A stretch of DNA of 64,000 nt from Alphaproteobacteria bacterium (GTDB lineage: Bacteria > Pseudomonadota > Alphaproteobacteria > SMXP01): contig JANQPV010000036.1 of the NCBI GenBank assembly GCA_028285305.1, positions 1 through 64,000 on the forward strand, given 5' to 3'. The notes below the pieces were generated by a model. The model was not told the DNA's origin and made no database searches. It saw nothing but the letters and a program-made list of their open reading frames with translations. Shown here piece after piece: positions 52,114 to 59,970 of the stretch. Position numbers and translations under genes: made by a program. Position 1 is the stretch's first letter. Each line of letters begins with the position of its first letter.

Positions 52114-52953
52114 GTGGCCGTTCGAATACTGATTGTCGAAGCTTATGACAAGGCTGGACGGAAGGAAATAGGCGCTGTCGGTTGCACGGTGGCGAGCACT
52201 CTCTATCAACGCATGCTCAAACGCCTCCTTCCGGACATTGAAACAGAGATCGTGATGCCGGCCGACATCGGCTCCTCGCTTCCTCTTGGCACTGATTTAA
52301 ATTCATTTGACGGTATCGCTTGGACAGGTTCCAGCCTGACAATCTACAAGGATGAAGACAGAGTAACGCGGCAAATTGACTTCGCACGCGAAGCATTCCG
52401 CCAGGGCGTTCCCAGCTTTGGCAGCTGTTGGGCGATCCAAATCGCCGCAATGGCCGCAGGCGGATCTTGCCGCAAGAATCCGAACGGCCGGGAATTTGGC
52501 ATTGGACGGCGCATCACCCTAACCCGCGCCGGCCGAGAACATCCGATGTATTTCGGCAAGCGGGAGACCTTTGACGCGCTCTCCAGCCACTTAGACGAGG
52601 TCGCCACGCTGCCCCCCGGCGCGCAAATTCTTGCTACGAACGACATGACATCGGTTCAAGCGGCACAGATCCGCCATGACATGGGAACCTTTTGGGGCCT
52701 GCAATACCACCCGGAGTTCGATTTGCACGAGATCGCACGCTTGACCCACTGCAGACGGCGCGCCCTCATCGAAGACGGGTTTTTCGGTTCTGAGGAGGCG
52801 GTGGATAATTTGATCAATCGCTTTGAAGCGCTGCACGAAGATCCCACACGAACCGACATTGCATGGGCCCACGACATTGCCAGCGACGTCACAGATCCTA
52901 ACATACGCGAATTGGAAGTCCGAAATTGGCTTGAGCACCAAGTTCTCAAGTAG
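52114..52953 (+). CDS. Class I glutamine amidotransferase-like protein
   Basis: 279 residues from GTG 52114. The glutamine amidotransferase triad is complete: Cys in PSFGSCWAIQIAA, and His plus Glu in LQYHPEFDLHE. The N-terminal part (RILIVEAYDKAGRKE) and a C-terminal helical region of about 60 residues are less common. It may hydrolyse glutamine or a gamma-glutamyl compound, as GuaA-like and PuuD-like members do. It is 15 nt downstream of the TauD-type gene, a pairing I do not recognise from a named pathway. Confidence 0.82.
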   Translation: MAVRILIVEAYDKAGRKEIGAVGCTVASTLYQRMLKRLLPDIETEIVMPADIGSSLPLGTDLNSFDGIAWTGSSLTIYKDEDRVTRQIDFAREAFRQGVPSFGSCWAIQIAAMAAGGSCRKNPNGREFGIGRRITLTRAGREHPMYFGKRETFDALSSHLDEVATLPPGAQILATNDMTSVQAAQIRHDMGTFWGLQYHPEFDLHEIARLTHCRRRALIEDGFFGSEEAVDNLINRFEALHEDPTRTDIAWAHDIASDVTDPNIRELEVRNWLEHQVLK

Positions 52954-52978
52954 ATGTAAACACCTGAACGAACAGGGA

Positions 52979-53593
52979 TTAGGCTTCCGCGCTCGGCCTT
53001 GCTTTCACCCTCTCATACCAGGCCGCAATGTTCTTGTTATCGGGATTAATGGGCTGACCCATTCCGGCGAAAAAATCAAGGAAGGCAAAGAGCAAGATAT
53101 CAGCCAATGTGAACCGTTCGCCCGCGAGCCATGTGCGGCCCTCAAGCTGTGGATCGAGCCAGGTTAGACGGTCCTGAGCGATTCGCTTCATCCCGTCCGC
53201 GGCTTCCGGCAAACAAATCATACGCTCCTTGAACAGTTGCAATCCGTCGGACCATCGGAACCCATTGCCCATGGGCTCACAGATGTTCAGATCGACCCGG
53301 CGCATCATCATACGCGTTTGGGCGCGCTCTTCTTCGGTGTCACCGATGAGAGATGGGCCGGGCGACGTCGCATCCAGATATTCACAAATCGCGGTCACCT
53401 CGCCGAGCATCGTCCCATCATCCAACTCAAGCGCCGGGATCTGTCCCGCAATATTCACTTTCTCACTATACGGAGGACGCCGATTTTCACCGCCAATCAA
53501 GTCAACCTCTTGAACCGGAATGTCGAGCCCTTTTTCAGCGATGAACATCCGGACGACTTTCGGATTCGGTCCCATAGAATTATAGAGTTTCAC
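52979..53593 (-). CDS. Glutathione S-transferase family protein
   Basis: 204 residues. The thioredoxin-like N-terminal domain begins KLYNSMGPNPKVVRMFIAEKG and has the GSH-binding QIPALELDDGTMLGEVTAICEYL (with the cis-Pro). The C-terminal helical domain has LEGRTWLAGERFTLADILLF, the folding N-cap motif. The start is GTG 53593 with GGGAAAT upstream. It is convergent with the glutamine amidotransferase gene. Substrate unknown; detoxification of an electrophile is the usual role. Confidence 0.88.
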   Translation of the reverse strand: MKLYNSMGPNPKVVRMFIAEKGLDIPVQEVDLIGGENRRPPYSEKVNIAGQIPALELDDGTMLGEVTAICEYLDATSPGPSLIGDTEEERAQTRMMMRRVDLNICEPMGNGFRWSDGLQLFKERMICLPEAADGMKRIAQDRLTWLDPQLEGRTWLAGERFTLADILLFAFLDFFAGMGQPINPDNKNIAAWYERVKARPSAEA

Positions 53594-53730
53594 GGCGCAT
53601 TTCCCTATGTTTTAGTTGGCCGGGCCGGGGCCCGATCGACGTGCGAGGGTCTTAACCAGAAACGGAACCCCATTCAACGCCAAAGAAAAACAAAGCAGTC
53701 GAGACTGTTTTAGCGACGAAAGAAAGCGAA

Positions 53731-54483
53731 ATGACCCAAGAGGTGGCTGTAAGCCGTGTGAGTTTAGGCGTCTCGGATCTCGAGAAGGCGATTGCGGAAT
53801 ACACGTGCTTGCTCGGAAAATCACCGGACCACGTCATCGACGACGAACGCGCTCTGTTCGCGCTCGCCAACGCGACAATAGAACTTAAGAATAACCCAAA
53901 GAACGGCAAGGCCAAGATCGATTGCCTCGCATTCCACATACCAGATATGCCTTCACCGAACTTCGGCTCGATCGCCATCCAATCCGATTCCGAAGAGGAC
54001 GGTGCGGCATTGAACAAATCCTTGACACGCGGACTTCCGCTGGCCATTGATCGCGAACGCGCGTCGGACCGAATTGGCGCCGTGCCCAAAGAGATTACCA
54101 GCGGAGTTTCTGCCGTCGATCATATTGTTGTGAATACAACGGATGGAGACGATATCATTCGTCTGTTCCGGGATGATTTAGGGATCCGTCTTGCGCTCGA
54201 CCAAACAGTTGAAAAGTGGGGAGGCCGCATGCTGTATTTCCGGACAGGCAAGTTTACCATCGAAGTTATCGACCGGCAAAAAGAGGAGCAAACGGATCAG
54301 CCCGACAGCTTCTGGGGAATCGCCCTGCAAACACCCGACTTAGCGGCGACCCATGCACGCCTGGTGGAAGCCGGCGTCACCATCAGCGAAGTTCGAACGG
54401 GGCGCAAACCAGGCACGATCGTCGCGACGCCCAAAAGCCACACATTGGGTATCCCAACGCTTCTGATTGGACCAGAAGCATGA
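53731..54483 (+). CDS. VOC (glyoxalase/bleomycin-resistance) fold protein
   Basis: 250 residues with two VOC domains in tandem: residues about 4-110 (VSRVSLGVSDLEKAIAEYTCLLGK) and about 125-250 (VDHIVVNTTDGDDIIRLFRDDLGIRLAL, GRMLYFRTGKFTIEVIDRQ). His and Glu at typical metal positions are seen in the second domain (VDHIVV and FTIEVI). GAAAGCGAA precedes the ATG. Function could be a dioxygenase, lyase or resistance protein; nothing in the context decides. A strong terminator lies 61 nt downstream. Confidence 0.8.
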   Translation: MTQEVAVSRVSLGVSDLEKAIAEYTCLLGKSPDHVIDDERALFALANATIELKNNPKNGKAKIDCLAFHIPDMPSPNFGSIAIQSDSEEDGAALNKSLTRGLPLAIDRERASDRIGAVPKEITSGVSAVDHIVVNTTDGDDIIRLFRDDLGIRLALDQTVEKWGGRMLYFRTGKFTIEVIDRQKEEQTDQPDSFWGIALQTPDLAATHARLVEAGVTISEVRTGRKPGTIVATPKSHTLGIPTLLIGPEA

Positions 54484-54543
54484 GCTTCCCGACGCATTAA
54501 AGAAGAAGATAACCAACAAACTGAGCATACAAACCACCACAAA

Positions 54544-54569
54544 AAAACCCGCCTGATTTGGCGGGTTTT
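54544..54569. terminator. Bidirectional intrinsic terminator between VOC gene and the lysine-rich small gene
   Basis: Arms AAAACCCGCC / GGCGGGTTTT with a TGATTT loop, and a longer A run on the left side. It lies after the VOC gene (+) and just beyond the stop of the 38-residue gene (-). Confidence 0.85.
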
Positions 54570-54577
54570 CTGTGGCC

Positions 54578-54694
54578 TCAAACCTTCTTCAAGGACTTTC
54601 GTGCCTTTTTGAGCTTGCTCTCCTGTTTGGCAATCGTCTTCTTGCGAGACTTGATTTCCTTTTTGAGAGCCTTCGCCTTTTTCTTTTTTGACAT
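54578..54694 (-). CDS. Lysine-rich 38-residue small protein
   Basis: ATG 54694 with AAGGG about 9 nt upstream, TGA at 54578. The peptide begins MSKKKKAKALKKEIKSRKKT and ends KKARKSLKKV: 18 of 38 residues are Lys, and the pattern is that of a charged helix or coiled coil. Different frames over this interval are open for longer, but only this one has a proper start and sits between a small gene and a terminator. It is 42 nt downstream of the ribbon-helix-helix gene, so the two probably form an operon. The function is unknown; nucleic-acid binding is a guess from charge. Confidence 0.6.
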   Translation of the reverse strand: MSKKKKAKALKKEIKSRKKTIAKQESKLKKARKSLKKV

Positions 54695-54736
54695 TGGGAT
54701 TTCCCTTGGTTCGTCGTAAGCACCCTTCAGATAGGT

Positions 54737-54925
54737 TCAATCGTCCATCTGTTCGTGTTCTTTGAGAAACTTCTTAATGAACATCCTAATCTCTCTGGCG
54801 GCGCTGGTATCCAGGTCATCACATAACTGAATGAATCGATCCCGGTCTTCGCTCCTGATACGAATGACCAGCTGACTATCCTTTTTGTTCTTCTTCTTGG
54901 CAGTTTTCGGTTTCCGATCAGCCAA
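54737..54925 (-). CDS. Small ribbon-helix-helix (CopG/MetJ-like) protein
   Basis: 62 residues starting at TTG 54925, with GAGG 7 nt upstream; a stop codon (TAA) lies in frame just before, so no longer start is possible. A basic lead (ADRKPKTAKKKNKKD) is followed by a beta-strand and two helices, SQLVIRIRSEDRDRFIQLCDD and AAREIRMFIKKFLKE, which is the shape of an RHH DNA-binding protein. AT-rich palindromes upstream (54953-54977) could be its operator. RHH proteins are often antitoxins or plasmid repressors, but no toxin gene is next to it; the partner is the lysine-rich gene. Confidence 0.68.
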   Translation of the reverse strand: MADRKPKTAKKKNKKDSQLVIRIRSEDRDRFIQLCDDLDTSAAREIRMFIKKFLKEHEQMDD

Positions 54926-54952
54926 AAGCGAGCCTCGATTCCATTAGATAGG

Positions 54953-54977
54953 TAATGACATTACAATGTATATACAT
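54953..54977. promoter_or_regulatory. Palindromic AT-rich operator/promoter region of the RHH gene
   Basis: Two adjacent palindromes: TAATG-A-CATTA (54953-54963) and ATGTATATACAT (54966-54977), 28-52 nt upstream of the TTG start. TATATAC/ACATTA words also suit a -10 element. Tandem short palindromes are typical RHH operators (autoregulation is inferred). Confidence 0.5.
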
Positions 54978-55051
54978 TTTTGTTGTTAATGCAAGGGAGA
55001 AATTGGGCGACGTGCCGCATACATCGCCAATGTGTTTGGAGGTGACGCGCT

Positions 55052-55708
55052 TCAGATTCGAATATCGTCCGGCAGAGGATCAAGAGACGTGAGAACGGTC
55101 TTACCCGCCGGCGTTTGCAGCTCAAGCTCCAAGGTCACCTCCGCTCCTGGAACAATGGTCACTGAACGAAGCTGCCCCAGTCCTAAATGCTCCAGCGACT
55201 CAGAATCTGCAGATCGGACCACAAAGCTCTCCACCGAACACTCTTCTGGCAAATCTTGCGTGGGGTGGGGAGATGTCAACCAATCAATGAAAAAGGGAAC
55301 GCCCCGATGGGACAGACCAGGAAGGAGAAGCTGCCATTCAATGAGCTGTCCATCCGGCCGCTTTCGGGAAACGTCAAGGGGTTTTCGCGCTTGCCAGTCG
55401 GGAAAGGACGCAGACAGACCATCGACCACGCGGGCAAGGTTCTCAGTCCGCACCGCCCACGCAACAAGACCGGACTGGCCTAGATGAGCAAGCTGCGCCC
55501 CCATCGTTCCAGCCATGTCTTGCTCAGGGTCTGGGGCTAAGATCTCCAGATAGACGCTGTCGCCAAGACCCAACAACGCATTGCGAGTTCCCAACCCTTC
55601 GTGAGCACCGCCCGGGATTGGACGAACTCCGGTCAAGCGTTCAATCTCGTCCATGCCGGACGCAAGATCCGGCACCACCCACATGAAATGATCGAGTTCC
55701 AGACCCAC
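55052..55708 (-). CDS. Glyoxalase-like VOC-fold protein
   Basis: 218 residues from GTG 55708 (GGAGGG 5 nt upstream); the open frame begins earlier. The opening ELDHFMWVVPDLASGMDEIE with a metal-type His, GTRNALLGLGDSVYLEIL (Glu) and the C-terminal half VESFVVRSADSE resemble the glyoxalase_3-type domain. No known substrate. It is 25 nt downstream of the acyl-CoA dehydrogenase gene on the same strand, so they may be cotranscribed. Confidence 0.75.
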   Translation of the reverse strand: MGLELDHFMWVVPDLASGMDEIERLTGVRPIPGGAHEGLGTRNALLGLGDSVYLEILAPDPEQDMAGTMGAQLAHLGQSGLVAWAVRTENLARVVDGLSASFPDWQARKPLDVSRKRPDGQLIEWQLLLPGLSHRGVPFFIDWLTSPHPTQDLPEECSVESFVVRSADSESLEHLGLGQLRSVTIVPGAEVTLELELQTPAGKTVLTSLDPLPDDIRI

Positions 55709-55733
55709 GCCAACCCTCCGTCCATAATAGTGT

Positions 55734-56900
55734 CTAGTACGACTTTGGCAGACCCAAGACCTTCTCGGCAATATTGCACAAAATGAGCTGCTGACTAACC
55801 GGCGCCAGTCTCGTGATCATAACTTCCCGCAGCAGGCGCTCCACATGAAATTCTTTGGCATAACCCATCCCACCATGGGTCATGACCGCCTGTGTGCAAG
55901 CTTTAAACCCGGCCTCTGCACCCAAATACTTTGCTGCGTTCGCGAAGGCACCACACTCTTCACCTCGGTCGTAAAGGTCCGCCGCCTGCAAACACATCAA
56001 GAACGCCGCCTTGAGCTCCGCCCAACACTCCGCAAGCGGATGTTGAATGGATTGGTTTTGTCCAATCGGCCGGTCAAACACCACCCGTTCAGACGCATAT
56101 CGAGAAGCCTTATCCAACGCGCATTGGCCGGCCCCAATGGCTTCCGCCCCGATCAATACGCGTTCCGGATTCAGACTGTGAAGCAAATAGTGAAACCCCT
56201 TGCCTTCCTCTCCGATCCGGTCCTCTTCCGGCACGGGAAGGCCATCGAAAAAGAGCTCATTGGAATCGACAGCCGCACGCCCCATCTTGGGAATGCGGCG
56301 AACGTCCACATGATCCCTGTTGAGATCAGTGTAAAAAAGGCTCAATCCGTCGGTCGGCCGCGCGCACTCGTCTTTCGCCGTGGTGCGAGCCAAAACCATA
56401 ATCTTGTCCGCCACTTGTGCCGTAGATGTCCAAATCTTCTTTCCACGGAGTAAGTAGCCTGAATTGCTTCGATCGGCGCGCAAAGACAGGTTCAACGTGT
56501 TAAGCCCCGCATCCGGTTCCGTCACGCCAAAACAGGTTTTCGACCGGCCCTGTATCAAATCCGGTAACCATCTTTGCTTTTGATCTTCCGAACCAAACAC
56601 GACAATGGGGTGAGGTCCAAATATGTTGATATGTATGGATGACGCCGCACTCATACCACCCCCGCTCTTGGCAACGGTGTTCATCATCAAAGCGGCTTCT
56701 TTAACGCCCAAACCTGCTCCGCCTACGGACTCGGGCATAGCGATACCAAGCCATCCGGCTGCGGCCATATCTTGGTAGAACTGTTCCGGGAACGCCGAGG
56801 ACTGATCAAGATTGTACCAGTAATCATCCCCGAATTTGGAACAAACTTTTGTGACAGCCTCCACGATATCGTGTTGATCTTCGGTCAGCGAGAAATCCAT
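55734..56900 (-). CDS. Acyl-CoA dehydrogenase with displaced catalytic base
   Basis: 388 residues from ATG 56900 (MDFSLTEDQHDIVEAV; the open frame reaches 56936). Flavin-binding parts include CFGVTEPDAGLNTLNL and WTSTAQVADKIMVLART. At the C-terminus the place of the usual catalytic EGT is taken by ITRLAPVSQQLIL, which has no Glu. The segment SLNPERVLIG with Glu246 aligns by eye with the Glu that serves as base in isovaleryl-CoA dehydrogenase. It resembles branched or long-chain type acyl-CoA dehydrogenases. The start has only a weak GGGA. A VOC gene follows 25 nt downstream. Confidence 0.86.
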   Translation of the reverse strand: MDFSLTEDQHDIVEAVTKVCSKFGDDYWYNLDQSSAFPEQFYQDMAAAGWLGIAMPESVGGAGLGVKEAALMMNTVAKSGGGMSAASSIHINIFGPHPIVVFGSEDQKQRWLPDLIQGRSKTCFGVTEPDAGLNTLNLSLRADRSNSGYLLRGKKIWTSTAQVADKIMVLARTTAKDECARPTDGLSLFYTDLNRDHVDVRRIPKMGRAAVDSNELFFDGLPVPEEDRIGEEGKGFHYLLHSLNPERVLIGAEAIGAGQCALDKASRYASERVVFDRPIGQNQSIQHPLAECWAELKAAFLMCLQAADLYDRGEECGAFANAAKYLGAEAGFKACTQAVMTHGGMGYAKEFHVERLLREVMITRLAPVSQQLILCNIAEKVLGLPKSY

Positions 56901-56936
56901 ATCAGTCGTCCCGGTGAGTGGTGCATATTTGAGCAA

Positions 56937-57357
56937 CTGAGGAGGTGAACCCAGCCCAGCACTTGCTCGTAACGCATTATTGATATGTGTGACGCGATCG
57001 ACAACCTAAACCTATTGTACTGTGCTTCGAACCACCCTAAATCTAGCGGATAAAGTAACATCGCGGTGCAACGTCGGAAATCTGGCATTCGCGCACGAGT
57101 TCAGCCTTCATAAAGGTGTTGTTAGCAGATGCAATATGCGGAGTATGGGGCGATTGGAAGAGATGCCATTTCAGATTTGTGTGTGTCGGCCCTCAAACAC
57201 CAAGAGTAGCTAAAATGCGCGAGGAAACAAGGTTGGGGATCTTTGTTCGAGCGGACAGCATGTTTTTTACTGACGGAAAGTCCTGTTCGTAACGTTCAAT
57301 TGAGTTGTCTGCGCTGCTTTCGAGTCAAACGTAACCAAAACCGAGTCAGAGGATCCC
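56937..57357. other. Divergent intergenic region between acyl-CoA dehydrogenase and TetR regulator
   Basis: About 421 nt. Presumably holds promoters in both directions. Short open frames exist, none with a good ribosome site and product. I see no clear operator or RNA gene. Confidence 0.4.
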
Positions 57358-57975
57358 TTGCCAACCCCCACTCAGCCCCTATCGCGACGGTCCCGCAAAA
57401 AAGCGGAAACGAAAGAACGAATTTTTGATGCGGCGATGTCGCTCCTTTCGGATCAAGACTTTGACGACGTCACGATCGATCAGATTTGCGAAAGAGCTGA
57501 CGTTGCAAACGCCACGTTCTTTCTGCACTTTTCAACCAAAGCATCGCTGTTTGACGAATTCAGCGATAGAGTAAATGCAGCGATCGCCAACGAGTTGAGG
57601 GATCATCCTGGAACCGCCATTGAGAAAATGGAGTTGGTTCATCAAGTCATCAGTTCCCGCTGGCGTCCCTTCCCGGCCCGCTTTTTCGCACTTGTTCACA
57701 CTTTTGTGCACGAAGACCCAGCAGAAAAATCCTCCCCCACCTCCGAACGCGAGTTGGTCTCCATCATTTCAGACATTGTGGAAACCGGCCAAAGGAAGGG
57801 CGAGTTTGACGCAGGCTTCGACCCACAACTCGTGGCAACTTCCCTAATTTCCGCCTGGAATGCGGCTTTTCTTACGCAATCAAAGCACAATGGGGCACGG
57901 CTCGAATCTGACGCTCATGCGGATGTCCTGCGCATTATATTGCAAGGGATCAAGTCGAGACCGTCATCCGACTGA
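57358..57975 (+). CDS. TetR/AcrR-family transcriptional regulator
   Basis: 205 residues from TTG 57358, with AGAGGA 5 nt upstream. The helix-turn-helix lies at about residues 17-62: RIFDAAMSLLSDQDFDDVT, IDQICERADVANATFFLHFSTKASLFDEF. The C-terminal ligand domain is not specific by eye, so the effector is unknown; acyl-CoA or fatty acid is plausible from the genes that follow. Its probable target is the dyad ATGGTCA-N8-TGACCAT about 80 nt upstream of the wax ester synthase gene (inference). Confidence 0.88.
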   Translation: MPTPTQPLSRRSRKKAETKERIFDAAMSLLSDQDFDDVTIDQICERADVANATFFLHFSTKASLFDEFSDRVNAAIANELRDHPGTAIEKMELVHQVISSRWRPFPARFFALVHTFVHEDPAEKSSPTSERELVSIISDIVETGQRKGEFDAGFDPQLVATSLISAWNAAFLTQSKHNGARLESDAHADVLRIILQGIKSRPSSD

Positions 57976-58036
57976 GCACATTTGTTTTCCAATTGGCTTC
58001 CCGCCGATTATTGCTTAGGTTGAAAACTCGGACCTC

Positions 58037-58061
58037 AAAATCACCTTCAAAGTGTGATTTT
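58037..58061. terminator. Inverted repeat AAAATCAC-N9-GTGATTTT, possible terminator of the TetR gene
   Basis: Perfect 8-bp arms 9 nt apart, 61 nt after the TetR stop, with a T run (TTTTTA) at the right end. Could end the TetR transcript or serve as an operator. Confidence 0.5.
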
Positions 58062-58069
58062 TACTGCGT

Positions 58070-58091
58070 ATGGTCATTCGTCGTTGACCAT
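58070..58091. promoter_or_regulatory. 22-bp dyad ATGGTCA-N8-TGACCAT upstream of WS/DGAT
   Basis: Perfect 7-bp arms with an 8-nt spacer, 82 nt before the WS/DGAT start. The length and symmetry are those of a TetR-type operator, and a TetR gene is directly upstream. Assignment is inference. Confidence 0.55.
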
Positions 58092-58173
58092 CGCTCCATT
58101 ATTTTATATGCACCGCATTATGTAGTGGAAAATTCTCTCGTGCAGTGCAACAGAAACGGGTTGGAAACACGAA

Positions 58174-59964
58174 ATGAGACAACTGACAGGCCTCGACGCT
58201 TCGTTCCTCTACACAGAATCTCAACGTACGCCGATGCATGTAGGCGGCATCTATATCTACGATCCGAGCACAGCCCCAGGCGGCAAAGTGCGGTTTAAGG
58301 ACATTTTGGCATTCATCGAGGCCCGCCTCCACCGGGCGAACCGATTTCGCGAAAAAGTCATCCGGCTTCCGTTTGATTTCGATCATCCCTACTGGTTGAA
58401 TGATCCCGAGTTCGATATCGAATATCACGTACGCCATATGGCACTGCCACAACCCGGCGACTGGAGGCAGTTGTGCATTTTGGCTTCCCGCCTCCACGCC
58501 CGTCCCCTCGATGTCAGCCGACCTTTGTGGGAATTCAACGTCGTTGAGGGTCTCGACAATGTTCCCGGTATCCCGCCGGGCTCCTATGCGTTGATTACAA
58601 AGGTACACCATGCCGCCATCGACGGCGTGTCCGGAATGGAAATGACCGCTGCCATCAACAGTATTTCTCCAGAGGACGAGGTCGAAGAGCCGGAAAGGCC
58701 GTGGCTTCCTGACCGGGTTCCAACAGTGCCGGAATTATTCGCGCGCGCATATGTCAACAATCTGCGCCAACCGTTCCGCTACATGAGCTCGATGAGCCGG
58801 TTCGTACCAAGCGCCGGCCGCTTGCTTGAAGGGTTTACATCCGGCAGCCTTCGCCTTCCCGTACCCGCCGGCGGCGTACCGCGCACGCGCTTTAACGGTA
58901 CTGTTTCCGCACACAGAGTTATAGAAGGACGCGTGTTCGATCTTGGAACCATTCGCGAAATGAAGTCCCGCCGAGCAGGTGCCACCGTGAACGATGTCAT
59001 TCTGGCCGTCGTAGGCGGAGGAATGCGGAAATATCTTCGGGATAAGAACGAATTGCCCGGAGAATCGCTCGTAGCAATGGCGCCCGTCTCCGTGCGCAAC
59101 AAGCGCGAAAAGACAGACATGGGCAATCAGGTAACCGCCATGTCGGTCTCATTGGGAACGCAGATCGCGGACCCTGGCGCACGATTGGAATGGGTCCACG
59201 AAGCAGCGGAGAACTCCAAGGCGCTGACCACAGCCATCGGTGCACGACAGCTTGCCGACTATTCGAAATTTATGCCGTCAATGTGGACGGGATTAGCTGC
59301 CCGGCTCTACACACAGCTCAGCCTGGCGAACCGAGCCACCCCTATGTTCAACGCGGTGGTAACCAACGTTCCCGGCCCGCAAATTCCGCTCTATTCCCAT
59401 GGCGCAAAGATGGTGCATCAGTATGGCACCGGTCCAATTTATGACGGGGCCGGAATAATTCATCCTGTATTGAGCTATAACGGTGAGATCACGATTTCCT
59501 TTACATGTTGCAGAAATATCCTTCCTGACCCGGAGCATTACGCAGATTGTTTGGAAGAGTCATTTGAAGAAACACGCGCTTCGTTGCTTAAGCAGCCTGC
59601 CAAGAAAGCCGAATCTAAGGCGGCTCGACAAAAGGCAAAACAGCTGCCGCCTGCGAACGAGCCCGCGCCCGTTGAACCTGTAAGAGCCGAGCCTGTAAGA
59701 AGAGTCGCGGCCAACAAAGTCGATCTCCCGATCAAGACAGCAGAACCGGCCGAAAACGAGCCCGAGCAGGAAAAGGAAGCACCCGTTGCCACGCAGATAA
59801 CGCCGAAGAAAGATCTGGCGGAAGCTGCACCGAAGCCCGAGGCCAGCGAACACGCAGCCAAGCGTAAAGCAACTCCGTCCAAGCCCGAAAAACAATCAGC
59901 GGGCGGTTCGAACTTTAAGACACCATCGCTGCGTCCAGCCGCACGCAAGGTAAACGAGCGCTAG
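58174..59964 (+). CDS. Wax ester synthase/diacylglycerol O-acyltransferase with long C-terminal charged tail
   Basis: 596 residues. The N-terminal acyltransferase part has the active site HHAAIDG at residues 145-151 (His145, His146, Asp150). SRRAGATVNDVILAVVGGGMR and VVTNVPGPQIPLYSHGAKM mark the C-terminal half. Canonical enzymes end near residue 460; here about 130 residues of Ala, Pro, Lys, Glu and Arg follow (for example AKQLPPANEPAPVEPVR and KPEASEHAAKRKATPSK). The enzyme esterifies acyl-CoA with alcohols or diacylglycerol at the membrane and forms storage lipid. The start has a weak site (TTGGAAAC). An alpha/beta hydrolase gene begins 6 nt after its stop and a phasin-like gene follows that. 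Confidence 0.88.
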   Translation: MRQLTGLDASFLYTESQRTPMHVGGIYIYDPSTAPGGKVRFKDILAFIEARLHRANRFREKVIRLPFDFDHPYWLNDPEFDIEYHVRHMALPQPGDWRQLCILASRLHARPLDVSRPLWEFNVVEGLDNVPGIPPGSYALITKVHHAAIDGVSGMEMTAAINSISPEDEVEEPERPWLPDRVPTVPELFARAYVNNLRQPFRYMSSMSRFVPSAGRLLEGFTSGSLRLPVPAGGVPRTRFNGTVSAHRVIEGRVFDLGTIREMKSRRAGATVNDVILAVVGGGMRKYLRDKNELPGESLVAMAPVSVRNKREKTDMGNQVTAMSVSLGTQIADPGARLEWVHEAAENSKALTTAIGARQLADYSKFMPSMWTGLAARLYTQLSLANRATPMFNAVVTNVPGPQIPLYSHGAKMVHQYGTGPIYDGAGIIHPVLSYNGEITISFTCCRNILPDPEHYADCLEESFEETRASLLKQPAKKAESKAARQKAKQLPPANEPAPVEPVRAEPVRRVAANKVDLPIKTAEPAENEPEQEKEAPVATQITPKKDLAEAAPKPEASEHAAKRKATPSKPEKQSAGGSNFKTPSLRPAARKVNER

Positions 59965-59970
59965 GAAACG

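Noticed and set aside
53616-53888. 90-codon plus-strand open frame before the VOC gene
   Set aside because: It runs out of frame into the real VOC gene and has an Arg-rich product with no domain.
54297-54740. 147-codon minus-strand frame overlapping the lysine-rich small gene
   Set aside because: It crosses the strong terminator and the VOC gene; the 38-residue frame has the proper start and stop.
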